DNA of 64,000 nucleotides from assembly GCF_029428675.1 (NCBI RefSeq), contig NZ_JAJNEL010000001.1:5146001-5210000 (forward strand), written 5' to 3'. Origin of the DNA: Streptomyces sp. JH14. GTDB lineage: Bacteria > Actinomycetota > Actinomycetes > Streptomycetales > Streptomycetaceae. The position numbers and the translations under genes are program-made. Positions 46,930 to 55,294 of this stretch are shown here, in pieces. Positions within the stretch are counted from its first letter, which is position 1; each line of letters starts with the position of its first letter. Under the pieces are notes generated by a model. The model did no database searches. It had not been told where the DNA came from and saw nothing but the letters and a program-made list of their open reading frames with translations.

Positions 46930-48287
46930 TTGAAGCCGAAGTTCCTGGGCAGCGGCTCCTGCCGGAACAGGTGCGCGGGGACGGCGTCGGCCAGGGCCTT
47001 GTAGCCGGCCGGGTTCAGGTGCAGGTGGTCGCCGTCGTCGAACGCGGGCAGGATCTGCCCCGGCTTCTGCGGATCACGCGCCGCGCGGTCGAAGTCGACC
47101 ACGGCATCGAACCGGCCGCTGGTGCGAATCCACTCGTTGACCGTCTGCCGGGCCTTCTCGCGGTAACCGTCCGGATCGTCGTAACCGGTGTTGCCGCCGA
47201 AGGGCGTCAGCGTTGCCCCGTACACCCGGATGCCCTGGGTGTGCGCGCGGACGATGATCTGGTCGTAGGCCGCGATCAGATCGTCCGCGGTCTGCTTCTG
47301 GGCGGCTTCCGAGGCCTCGGCCGTGCCGATGTCATTGACGCCTTCGAAGACGAGCAGCCAGTCGACGCCGCTCTGCGCCAGCACGTCGCGGTCCACCCGG
47401 GACAGGGCGTTGGGGCCGAGGCCGTCGTTCAGTACGCGATTGCCGCCGGCCGCCTGGTTGAGGATCGCGGTCCCGGCCGTGTCCGGGCGCGACTGCAGCC
47501 TGGCGAGCAGCTGGTCCGGCCAGCGGTTGTTGGTGTCGGTGGTGGAGCCCCGGCCGTCGGTCAGGGAGTCGCCGAGCATGACGGCTGCCGAGGTGGAGGC
47601 GGGGGACCACACCTCGACGCCGCTCAGGAAGTACCAGTGGGCGGCCGATGCCGCACCGGTCAGGTCCGCATCCTCGACGTGGTTACCGGTCTGCATATAG
47701 GACGTCGTCCGGGAACCGGGGTGCGAGGTGATGCTGTTGGATGCCTGGCCGTCTGCCAGGTAGATCGTCACGGAAAGGTTGGACCCGGGCTTCAGGCCGA
47801 AGTCCAGCGGATCGGAGACGATTTGTGAGCCCACCGGAATGACCGCGGACGACCGGCCGTGGAAAGTCACCTTCCGGGAGGTTTTCGGCTGGATGGCACT
47901 TGCGCCGGCCCGCCCGTCGACGGGAAGTGCGACCGAAACCGCAGTAATGGGCAGTGCCGCACCGCCGAAAGCATTGGAGAAGCGCAGTCGCATCTGTTCG
48001 CCGCCGACCGACATATGGACGGTCTGCCGCAGCGTACTGTCGGCGAGAACGCGATTGTCCTGTGTGAACGGCGCGGGCGGCATATTGCTGGGCTCTGTCA
48101 ACTGCGGCATCGAGGTCCAAGTATTGACCCAGTGCTTTTTCGCCTGCTGAGCTTTTGCGTCCACGACGAGCCCGGATGCACTGCGGGCGCCCTCCGAGTC
48201 CACGGCTCCCACAGCTGAGGCCGTGGCCACGGTGGCGGCGAGCGCCACCGTCACGGCCAGGCCGGCGATCGAAAACTTTCGAGCCAT
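46926..48287 (-). CDS. Secreted SGNH/GDSL hydrolase
   Basis: This 453-residue exported esterase has a signal peptide (residues 5-30, ending ATASA). A beta-sandwich-like N-terminal domain (50-220) precedes the SGNH domain: block I GDSLTDG with the Ser nucleophile, block II/III GGN in AAGGNRV, GVND, and block V DGDHLHLNPAGY with the catalytic Asp and His. ATG 48287 has GGAGGGG upstream. The stop codon TAG lies within the CTAG end of the MITE. A CGAAACTTTCG box upstream suggests a carbohydrate esterase role (inference). Confidence 0.88.
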   Translation of the reverse strand: MARKFSIAGLAVTVALAATVATASAVGAVDSEGARSASGLVVDAKAQQAKKHWVNTWTSMPQLTEPSNMPPAPFTQDNRVLADSTLRQTVHMSVGGEQMRLRFSNAFGGAALPITAVSVALPVDGRAGASAIQPKTSRKVTFHGRSSAVIPVGSQIVSDPLDFGLKPGSNLSVTIYLADGQASNSITSHPGSRTTSYMQTGNHVEDADLTGAASAAHWYFLSGVEVWSPASTSAAVMLGDSLTDGRGSTTDTNNRWPDQLLARLQSRPDTAGTAILNQAAGGNRVLNDGLGPNALSRVDRDVLAQSGVDWLLVFEGVNDIGTAEASEAAQKQTADDLIAAYDQIIVRAHTQGIRVYGATLTPFGGNTGYDDPDGYREKARQTVNEWIRTSGRFDAVVDFDRAARDPQKPGQILPAFDDGDHLHLNPAGYKALADAVPAHLFRQEPLPRNFGFN

Positions 48288-48411
48288 GGACTCTGTCCCC
48301 TCCGTCAAAATGATCCATGCACGCTGTGGCGGTGACGGTAGGCGGGCCGGTTACGGGGTGTCAAGGAGTCGTGTACGAACCGACTCGGTCGATCAGTGGA
48401 GCGAAACTTTC

Positions 48412-48422
48412 GGTCGTCGGGA
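48412..48422. promoter_or_regulatory. CGAAANTTTCG-type (xylan gene) operator
   Basis: CGAAACTTTCG lies 125 bp upstream of the SGNH hydrolase start. CGAAANTTTCG is the element reported upstream of actinomycete xylanase genes (from memory). A looser copy with a 2-bp centre is at 48270-48281. Confidence 0.45.
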
Positions 48423-48498
48423 AAATTGGGGCGATACGACGCAAGGCGTCTGCCGCTCAGCTGTCTGCCCGTCAGGTGGTTGTTGCGGGGGCATCTCA

Positions 48499-48537
48499 GG
48501 CGTGTGGACCGCGAAGGGCCGGGGCGGTCCACACGCC
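48499..48537. repeat. 14-bp perfect hairpin in the 440-bp gap before the methyltransferase
   Basis: GGCGTGTGGACCGC (48499-48512) pairs exactly with 48524-48537 across an 11-nt loop. The rest of 48423-48728 shows no supported gene; the ORFs here lack ribosome binding sites and typical codon use. Confidence 0.4.
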
Positions 48538-48728
48538 GAACGGACGGTGGCCCCGACCGGTCCCCAGCGGTTTTCCGGGGGCAATGCTGTGCATTCCCGT
48601 GACGTCGCGAACCAGGAAATCGCTCGGGCCGCGAACGAATTCCGATGATCGGACACATCGCGCCCTGCATGCCGGAATGACGCGCATCCATGCCACCTCG
48701 AAATCGGCAGCACGCCGGCCTTCGACCG

Positions 48729-49382
48729 CTACGAATTCACCGGCTTGCGCACCAAAAGGCAGGCCTGCGGAACTCGCGTGTTCTCCGATTGACGGATCAT
48801 CCGGGCATGCACCACCAGCCCGGCACGGGTCGCCAAGTCGGCGATACGGTCGGGCGGCAGCAGATAAACGTCGAGAGACATTTCGTGGCCGCCGTATCCG
48901 GAATCCTTGCGCCGTCGTTCGTCCCCTGCGTGGAAGCCGAGCAGGAGATGGCCTCCGGGGGCCAGCACCCGGTGGAACTCGGCGAACACCGCGGGCAGCA
49001 CGTCCGGTGGCGTGTGGATGATGGAGTACCAGGCGACGACGCCGCCGAGTTCGCCGTCCGCCGGCTCCAGGGCGGTCATCGTCCCGATGTCGAACCGCAG
49101 GCCCGGGTGGTCCCGCCGGGCCACCTCGATCATCCCCGGCGACAGGTCGACACCGAAGGCGGTCAGCCCGAGGGAGCGAAGGTGCGCCGTCACATGGCCG
49201 GGTCCGCATCCCACATCGGCGACCGGGCCGCCACCGGCGGACTGTACGAATTCGGCGAAGGCGCCCAGCATCGCGCGCCCCAGCAGGTCGCTCTCGAACG
49301 CGGGACGCACGATCTCTGCGTAGTCGACGGCGACGGTGTCGTACGACGTCCGGGTTGCGCGCAGATGGGACGGCTCGGTCAC
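48729..49382 (-). CDS. Class I SAM-dependent methyltransferase
   Basis: This 217-residue protein has the SAM-binding motif VADVGCGPGHVTAHL, the acidic motif II FGVDLSPGMIEVAR and a later post-motif VLAPGGHLLLGF. It resembles small-molecule methyltransferases; the substrate is unknown. The start is GTG 49382; the reading frame upstream of it lacks support. The first ~130 bp and upstream flank occur again, damaged, at about 56650-56870. Confidence 0.87.
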   Translation of the reverse strand: MTEPSHLRATRTSYDTVAVDYAEIVRPAFESDLLGRAMLGAFAEFVQSAGGGPVADVGCGPGHVTAHLRSLGLTAFGVDLSPGMIEVARRDHPGLRFDIGTMTALEPADGELGGVVAWYSIIHTPPDVLPAVFAEFHRVLAPGGHLLLGFHAGDERRRKDSGYGGHEMSLDVYLLPPDRIADLATRAGLVVHARMIRQSENTRVPQACLLVRKPVNS

Positions 49383-49524
49383 GCGGCAGACCCTACTGCT
49401 GCCCCGCGCGAACCCGCTGTCCCACCGCCGAGGAACGGCACGCCGAGCCCCGCCGTCCACCCGGCGGGGGAGGGGGGTGCCCCTATGTCTTTGGTCAAGG
49501 TGGTCGGGTGGCACTCTGCCTGTC

Positions 49525-49640
49525 ATGAGCGATGAAGCGTGTGTGGAAGAGCAGGTCGGTGAGGGTATGCGGCCGTGCGTCTTTTGTAATCACCCTGTCG
49601 TGATCGACTCGCTCGACGAATGGGACTGCCCTGTGTGCGG
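49525..49640 (+). pseudogene. 5' part of a small zinc-ribbon gene interrupted by IS110
   Basis: The ATG at 49525 opens an ORF with two CxxC knuckles (RPCVFCNHP ... WDCPVCG), a zinc ribbon. The frame runs into the IS110 end at 49641. Joining base 49640 to base 51077 restores an in-frame gene of 58 codons that continues ATKKVTGGGADRR and stops at 51137. The element therefore broke this gene recently. Function is unknown. Confidence 0.65.
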
Positions 49641-49655
49641 CGACGCTGGTGAGGG

Positions 49656-50858
49656 TCAGGCAGCTGTGGCTGGCCGGGATTCGTAGAAGGTTCCGTCTCG
49701 GAGCATGGCGAAGAGGACGTCGGCTCGTCGTCTGGCGAGGCAGAGCAGTGCCTGGGTGTGGTGCTTCCCTTGAGCGATCTTCTTGTCGTAGTAGGCCCGG
49801 GAGGCCGGGTCGGCCAGGGAAGCGAACGCGGAGAGGAAGAAGGCCCGTTTGAGCTGCTTGTTTCCCCTGCGGGAGGGCTGTTCGCCGCGGATCGAGGACC
49901 CCGAGCTCCGGGTCGCGGGGGCGAGTCCCGCGTAGGCGGCGAGGTGGCCGGCGGTCGGGAAGGTCCTGCCGTCGCCGACCTCGATCAGGATGCGGGCTCC
50001 GGTCCTGACTCCAACTCCCGGCATGGACGTCAGGACCTTCGAAAGAGGGTGGGCCTCCAAGAGTTCATCGATCCGCCCGGCCAGCAGTTTCCGCTGGTCA
50101 AGGACGGCGGCCAAAGACCCAGCGAGGCTCGGAACGATCAGCGCAGCCGCCTCGGTGCCCGGAACGACGACGGTCTGCTCGTCCAGTGCGGCAAAGATGT
50201 CCTCGACCAGCCGCTCGGCCATCCTCGGGGCCTTCGGCCGCAACAGGGTGACCAGACGTCGCCGTCCCGCCTTGAGAATCTGAGCTGGTGACCCGAACCG
50301 TTCCAGCAGCGTGAGGACGGCCGGGTGCTGCAACCGCGGCCCCAGCACCCGCTCCAGCGACGGATGGATCTGGGTCAGCAGGCCGTGGAGCCGGTTCGCG
50401 ACCCGGGTCGCTTCGCCGGCCAGGTCGTCGTCGAACCCGACGATCATCTCCAGCTCGGCGATCGTCTCGTCCTCGCCGTTGATGGCCCGCAGCGTGTGAG
50501 GCATCGCCCGGGACGCGTCCGCGATGATGAACGCGTCCCTCGCGTCCGTCTTGGCCTCGCCCGGGTAGAGGTCGGCGATCCGCCGCATCGTCAGGCCCGG
50601 AAGATAGGCGACCGGGCAGCCCATGTCCCTCGCAACGGCCAGTGGCAGGGCGCCGATCGAGGCCGGCTGATCGACCACGACCAGCACCGTTCCGTGCTTG
50701 GCCTGCAGCTTCGCGAACAGCTCGCGGAGTTTCGGCTCGGTGTTGGGCAGCCGTTTGTCGAAGGCTTTCTTCCCGGTCGGGGTGACGGCGGTGGCGTGGT
50801 GTTCGCCCTTGCCGACGTCCAGGCCGAGGAAGACGTCGATGGTGCTGGTGTCGATCAC
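49656..50858 (-). CDS. IS110 family transposase (DEDD recombinase)
   Basis: This 400-residue protein has the N-terminal RuvC-like DEDD domain (FLGLDVGKGEHHATAV; VVVDQPASIGALP; GEAKTDARDAFIIAD) and the C-terminal transposase_20 domain (SMPGVGVRTGARIL, AAYAGLAPATRSSGSS) carrying the conserved Ser. It is full length without stops, so the element may be active. The GTG start has GGAGGGG on the minus strand upstream. In IS110 elements the enzyme is guided by a bridge RNA from the non-coding end. Confidence 0.95.
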   Translation of the reverse strand: MIDTSTIDVFLGLDVGKGEHHATAVTPTGKKAFDKRLPNTEPKLRELFAKLQAKHGTVLVVVDQPASIGALPLAVARDMGCPVAYLPGLTMRRIADLYPGEAKTDARDAFIIADASRAMPHTLRAINGEDETIAELEMIVGFDDDLAGEATRVANRLHGLLTQIHPSLERVLGPRLQHPAVLTLLERFGSPAQILKAGRRRLVTLLRPKAPRMAERLVEDIFAALDEQTVVVPGTEAAALIVPSLAGSLAAVLDQRKLLAGRIDELLEAHPLSKVLTSMPGVGVRTGARILIEVGDGRTFPTAGHLAAYAGLAPATRSSGSSIRGEQPSRRGNKQLKRAFFLSAFASLADPASRAYYDKKIAQGKHHTQALLCLARRRADVLFAMLRDGTFYESRPATAA

Positions 50859-51076
50859 GTGCAGGCCCCTCCATCACGCTTTCGTCCGGCCTTGCCTCGG
50901 CACCGAGCTGCCACATCCACGTTACGGAGAGCTCTTCCGGCCTGGGTGAAGCCGGTGCTCAAGCCCCTCATCAGCGGTCCGTCGATGCCTCCGGGCCCGG
51001 TGACACCACCCCCCGGATCATCAACAACAAGGGGGGGAAGTCATGCCGGACCCGAAGGCCGGAGGCCCCATTGCGG
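50859..51076 (-). ncRNA. Candidate IS110 bridge RNA region
   Basis: The 218-bp non-coding end upstream of the transposase is where IS110 elements encode their bridge RNA. Several short complementary stretches are present (GGGGGG near 51010-51040 with CCCCCC runs; GGCCGG pairs), but I could not derive the loops. Assigned by position only. Confidence 0.4.
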
Positions 51077-51137
51077 AGCCACGAAAAAGGTAACGGGGGG
51101 AGGGGCGGACAGAAGAGGGGCCCCCGGCCGGCGGTGA
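51077..51137 (+). pseudogene. 3' part of the zinc-ribbon gene split by IS110
   Basis: Joined to 49640, these bases read on in frame as A-T-K-K-V-T-G-G-G-A-D-R-R-G-A-P-G-R-R and a TGA stop. The end overlaps the terminator hairpin at 51117. Confidence 0.6.
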
Positions 51138-51154
51138 CGCCGGCCGGGGGCCCC
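51117..51154. terminator. 17-bp perfect GC hairpin
   Basis: Arms 51117-51133 and 51138-51154 pair exactly around GTGA. It lies 20 bp beyond the stop of the minus-strand phosphoesterase gene and ends that operon; it also overlaps the end of the split zinc-ribbon gene. Confidence 0.8.
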
Positions 51155-51174
51155 GTGACGCGATCAGGCTCTTG

Positions 51175-53931
51175 TCAGCCGTCGGATTCCGGCGACGGGA
51201 TGTAGGCGCCCGGCACGTCCTCCGGCGCGAAGACCTTGTCCTCGCCGGGGTACGGCTTCGTCCACTCGTGCGTCTGGTACCACGTGAGGTGGTTCATCTG
51301 CGCGGGGTTCGCGAAGTCGGGCACGGCGTTGGGGCCGGTCAGCCGCTGGTGCGACTTCCAGGTGTCCCACTTCGCCGCGACCGCCTGCTTGGCCGCCGGC
51401 ACCTTCGCCGACGGCACGGGCGCCGCACTGGGGTCCTCGGGCGCCGGGGTGTCCAGGCCGCAGGCAGGCGGAGTCGCCAGACCCGCGGTCAGCGAGGTCC
51501 GGTTGGGCAGCGCCTTGAACGGCCTGAAGTCGGCCTTCTTGGTGAACGCCCCACGCATCGGGGTCGCCGCACTGTCCTTCTGGTTCATCGGGTGGATCCC
51601 GAGGATCTGCTCGATGGTCCGGATCATCGTGATCTGCGAGTAGTAGTGGCTGTCGACGGTGCCGTGCTGGGCCCAGGGGCTGATGATCTGGATCGGGGCA
51701 CGGTGGCCGTCGACGTGGTCGAGGCCGGCCTGGGAGTCGTCCTCGACGACGAAGATCGCCGAGTCCTTCCAGTACGGGCTGTGCGAGATCGTGTCGACCA
51801 TCTTGCCGACCGCGAGGTCGTTGTCCGCGACCTGAGCGGTCGCGTTCGCCGGACCGCCGGTGTGGTCGCTGGAGAGCCAGAACATGTTCAGGTTCGCCGG
51901 CCCGTTCTTCTCGAAGTCACGCTTCCAGATCTCGGCCCGGTAGATGTCCGGGACGCTGGTGTCGAACTTCGGGAAGCCGTGCACCGACACGTCGTTGAGC
52001 GACGGGATCGGCGAGGACGAGTCCAGACGGTAGGCGGTGTCCTGCCCCGTCGCCTGCATGTTCTTGGTGTCGCAGTAAAGGTTCTGCCAGCTCGAGCCCG
52101 ACGGCTTGGCCAGGAACTGCTGGAACTCGCCGAAGTCCCGCACGGACTTCCCCGCCGCCTGCGCACCGGTCCAGATGAAGCCGGTCCGCTGGTGGCCGAG
52201 AGCGTCGTCCTCGGTGTCGTAGCTGCGCAGGTACTCACCGGCCGAAGACTCGGTGTACTCCGGATTGTCGGCCTGCATCAGCCAGTTGTGTCCCTCGGCA
52301 GAGTTCGTGCCGATGTCGTACGTGTTGTCGTACAGCCCGAACTGCTGGGCGAGAGCGTGCTGGTTCGGCGTCACGTTCTCACCGAACTGCGCCAGCGACG
52401 GGTCTCCGTTGCCCTGCGCGATGTCACCGAAGACCTGGTCGTAGGTCCGGTTCTCCTTGACGATCAGGAAGACGTGCTTGATCGTCGAGGGGTCGCCGAG
52501 CCGTGCCGGGACCGGCACCGGCTTCGCCTTGCCCTTCCCCTTGGCCAGCGAGACCGCGCCGCCGGTCCAGCCGTTCTGCTTGAAGACCTTGGCGGTCTCC
52601 GACTTGATGGCGCGGTCGTTCGGCAGCGTGAACTGCTGCAGGCTCGACGTCGTGTCGTGGGTGGCGTGTCCGGCGCTGTTGGTGGGGCGGCGGGCGTCGA
52701 TACCACGGGTGTTGGAGACGACCACCTTGTTGCCGACGGTGGCGATCTCCGCGGGGAAGTAGTCCGTCGGGATCAGACCGACGTAACTGACCGGCTCCTG
52801 CGGGGTCGTGTACCGGTAGACGGCGACCGCGTTGGCGCGGCCGAGCGTCACCAGCAGGTGGCCGTCGTCGGTGAGCGTCACCGCGTCGGGCTCGTAGCCC
52901 ACGGACGCTTCCGGCCACGGCTGGGTGGCGATGGTCTGCACGACCTTGTCGCGGCGGGTGTCGATGACCGACACCTCGTTGGTGGCGGTGTTGGTGACGA
53001 ACAGCGCCCCGTTCTTGGCGTACAGGGCCGTCGGGTGCAGGCCGACGTTGATGCTCGAGACGGCGGCGGCCGGGTTCGCCAGGTCGACGACGCTGACCGT
53101 GCCGGTGGTGGTGGCACCGGTCTTCGGGTCGGCCGGCACCTGGGTGTTGTAGGAGTTGATCGTGGTGTCGCCGGCCTTCGCCGGACGCCCGCCCTCGTTG
53201 CTGACGTACAGCTTGGAGCCGACCACGGTCATGTCACGCGGGGCGTTGCCCACGGACCAGCTCTGCTGGATGGCCCCGGTCGCCGCGTCGATGGCGACCA
53301 CCCGGTTCTGGCCGTTGACCGCGGAGTACACGGTGGAACCGTCGGCCGAGAACACCGCCTCGCCGACCAGCGCGTGCTTGGGCCCGTCCGCCGGGATGCT
53401 GACGGACGTCGGGTTGGCGACGCTGCCGTCCGCGTTCACGGTGAACCTGGTGTAGCCGTCGGTCTGGCCCAGCCACAGCTGGGAACCGTCGGGCGAGTAC
53501 GTGGGGCCTTCCTGGCCCACGCTGTTGCTGCTGATGCGCGGCGTCGACGACGCGGCGTTGCTGACGAGCTGCTGCACCTTCCAGCTCTTCAGGTCCACGA
53601 TGGACAGCGCCGCCCCACCGTCGGTGACCGAGGCCGCGAGGTGGGTGCCGTCCGGGCTGACCGAGGACGACATGATCTTGCCGTTGTTGATGACGAGGCG
53701 GTCACCGTACGGGGCGATGTACTGGTCGCTGGAGATGACCTGGCCCTGATCGGTGATCTGGCCGACCTGCTCGGTGCCGAACTGGTGTGTCTGGGCGAAG
53801 GCGGTGCCGGTGACGGCCAGGGCGACAGCGCTGACGCATGCCGTTACCAGCGTGGTCCGGCGGCCTATGGTTCTACCGAGAAGGACGAAATGCTCCGTCT
53901 CGACACGCCTGCGGCGGCGTGTTACCTGCAT
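51175..53931 (-). CDS. Secreted YVTN beta-propeller / phosphoesterase fusion
   Basis: This 918-residue exported protein starts with an Arg-rich N-terminus and signal (GRRTTLVTACVSAVALAV ... AFA). A seven-bladed YncE/YVTN-type propeller (about 50-420; repeats such as TVSVVDLANPAAA and EVSVIDTRRDKVV) is followed by a PLC/acid-phosphatase-type phosphoesterase (HVFLIVKENRTYDQVFGD ... FVVEDDSQAGLDHVDGHRAP). A C-terminal linker is rich in Ala and Pro. The ATG begins 4 bp after the ABC permease stop, so it is translated with the transporter. The substrate is unknown. Confidence 0.87.
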   Translation of the reverse strand: MQVTRRRRRVETEHFVLLGRTIGRRTTLVTACVSAVALAVTGTAFAQTHQFGTEQVGQITDQGQVISSDQYIAPYGDRLVINNGKIMSSSVSPDGTHLAASVTDGGAALSIVDLKSWKVQQLVSNAASSTPRISSNSVGQEGPTYSPDGSQLWLGQTDGYTRFTVNADGSVANPTSVSIPADGPKHALVGEAVFSADGSTVYSAVNGQNRVVAIDAATGAIQQSWSVGNAPRDMTVVGSKLYVSNEGGRPAKAGDTTINSYNTQVPADPKTGATTTGTVSVVDLANPAAAVSSINVGLHPTALYAKNGALFVTNTATNEVSVIDTRRDKVVQTIATQPWPEASVGYEPDAVTLTDDGHLLVTLGRANAVAVYRYTTPQEPVSYVGLIPTDYFPAEIATVGNKVVVSNTRGIDARRPTNSAGHATHDTTSSLQQFTLPNDRAIKSETAKVFKQNGWTGGAVSLAKGKGKAKPVPVPARLGDPSTIKHVFLIVKENRTYDQVFGDIAQGNGDPSLAQFGENVTPNQHALAQQFGLYDNTYDIGTNSAEGHNWLMQADNPEYTESSAGEYLRSYDTEDDALGHQRTGFIWTGAQAAGKSVRDFGEFQQFLAKPSGSSWQNLYCDTKNMQATGQDTAYRLDSSSPIPSLNDVSVHGFPKFDTSVPDIYRAEIWKRDFEKNGPANLNMFWLSSDHTGGPANATAQVADNDLAVGKMVDTISHSPYWKDSAIFVVEDDSQAGLDHVDGHRAPIQIISPWAQHGTVDSHYYSQITMIRTIEQILGIHPMNQKDSAATPMRGAFTKKADFRPFKALPNRTSLTAGLATPPACGLDTPAPEDPSAAPVPSAKVPAAKQAVAAKWDTWKSHQRLTGPNAVPDFANPAQMNHLTWYQTHEWTKPYPGEDKVFAPEDVPGAYIPSPESDG

Positions 53932-53935
53932 GGGG

Positions 53936-55294
53936 TCATCCCTTCGAAGTGGTGGCGAGCAGTTCGACGTTGCCGTCGAACTGCCAGAGTGGGTTCGGTG
54001 CGTCCCCGGTCGGGGTCCGCACCAGGAAGTAGCCGTTCACTTCCTTCGGTCCGTCGCCATCGGCCACGAACCGCCCGTCTGAGGTGGCGTCGAGCTGGTA
54101 GATGGCCGTTCCTGCGGCCTCGACGCCGGGGAGATGCCAGGTGACGACGCATCGCCAGTCGTTGCCCGGCCCACGGGCGGCGACCTGGCCGGCGCCCTTG
54201 TTGCACGCCGCCGTGACCCGCAGCTGCGCCTCGGTGACATCGGGGCGGTTGAGCTGCTTGGTCTGGATGCGGTAGAGGTGGGCGAATGCCGTGGCGACCG
54301 ACCGCTGGACCTTGCCCTGCTCTATTCCGGAACCCATGGACGGCGTCGCCACGGCGACGACCGCGACCGTGAGGGCGCCCAGTCCGACCAGCGGCAGGAG
54401 TCCGGTGGTGATCGCTCGGCGCCCGGTGCCGTCGTAGGTCGGATTGGTGAAGTCGCGCCGTAGGAAAAGGAGGTAGGCCAGCGCCGTCGCGATCACGGCC
54501 CACACCAGGCTCACCGCGATGCCGATCAGGAGCGGGCCGACCTGTGCCGGGCTGGTGAACAGACCGTTCCAGGCGATGAAGGCGTAGCCGGGCAGGGCAA
54601 GGCGCACGGCCACGGGCAGCGGCAGCATCTGGGCGAGCTGCATCACGAGCGCGACGAGCGCGGGCAGCAGCAGCCCCATCGGGGACCGCCCCAGCGCCAC
54701 CGACCCGAGCAGTCCGATCGCGGCGAGGGCCACCGTGGGGGCGAGCGCGCACACCCAGGCGAGGAGGACCGCACCGGCGGTCTGCGAAGGCGTCAGCAAG
54801 TGGCCGTCGAGTCCGACCAGTGGCTGGTTGCCGACCGCCATGACCCCGCCGACCGCGCTGGAACACGCCATCCCCGCCACGAGCAGCAGGATGACGGTGA
54901 GGCTGGCCAGTGCCTTCGCCACGAAGATCCGCCGAGGCGACCGGACCGCCACCAGCAGGTGGCGCCAGGTGCCGAGCCGGTCCTCGGAGGCGAACACGTC
55001 GCCGGCGACGAGCGAGGTCAGCAGCGGGAGCGCCCAGGTGCCCGCGAAGCCGAGCACCACCAGCGAGCCGGCCCACCCCGTGGCGTGCATCCAGCGACCG
55101 AAGAGGGTGTCGGAGGGGAGTGTGCTCTGCTGGCTCACCGCGGCGACGAAGAGCGCCGGTGCGATCCAGCAGGCGATGACCAGCAGTCGGACACGCCACT
55201 GCGAGACCAGTTTGAGCAGTTCGAAGCGGTAACCGCGCGTCACCGAGACGGGGTGGACCCTGGCAACGTTGTCGTGGGTGAGGGTCGCCGTCAT
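53936..55294 (-). CDS. ABC transporter permease with large C-terminal extracytoplasmic domain
   Basis: This 452-residue ABC-2-like membrane protein has about eight to ten helices (TWALPLLTSLVAGDVFASEDR is a typical ABC-2 loop), a last helix near residue 300, and then ~140 residues with no membrane segment, ending GNVELLATTSKG. The ATG 55294 overlaps the ATPase stop as ATGA. It forms an exporter with the preceding ATPase and lies 4 bp before the phosphoesterase gene. The substrate is not evident. Confidence 0.82.
   Translation of the reverse strand: MTATLTHDNVARVHPVSVTRGYRFELLKLVSQWRVRLLVIACWIAPALFVAAVSQQSTLPSDTLFGRWMHATGWAGSLVVLGFAGTWALPLLTSLVAGDVFASEDRLGTWRHLLVAVRSPRRIFVAKALASLTVILLLVAGMACSSAVGGVMAVGNQPLVGLDGHLLTPSQTAGAVLLAWVCALAPTVALAAIGLLGSVALGRSPMGLLLPALVALVMQLAQMLPLPVAVRLALPGYAFIAWNGLFTSPAQVGPLLIGIAVSLVWAVIATALAYLLFLRRDFTNPTYDGTGRRAITTGLLPLVGLGALTVAVVAVATPSMGSGIEQGKVQRSVATAFAHLYRIQTKQLNRPDVTEAQLRVTAACNKGAGQVAARGPGNDWRCVVTWHLPGVEAAGTAIYQLDATSDGRFVADGDGPKEVNGYFLVRTPTGDAPNPLWQFDGNVELLATTSKG

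Larger units (their letters stand above)
49641..51076. mobile_element. IS110-family insertion sequence, intact (1436 bp)
   Basis: Ends are deduced from the restored host gene: TGCGG occurs at both junctions (49636-49640 and 51072-51076). The element has one transposase gene on the minus strand, 15 bp of non-coding DNA downstream of it and 218 bp upstream. No long terminal inverted repeats are seen, as expected for IS110. Confidence 0.7.
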
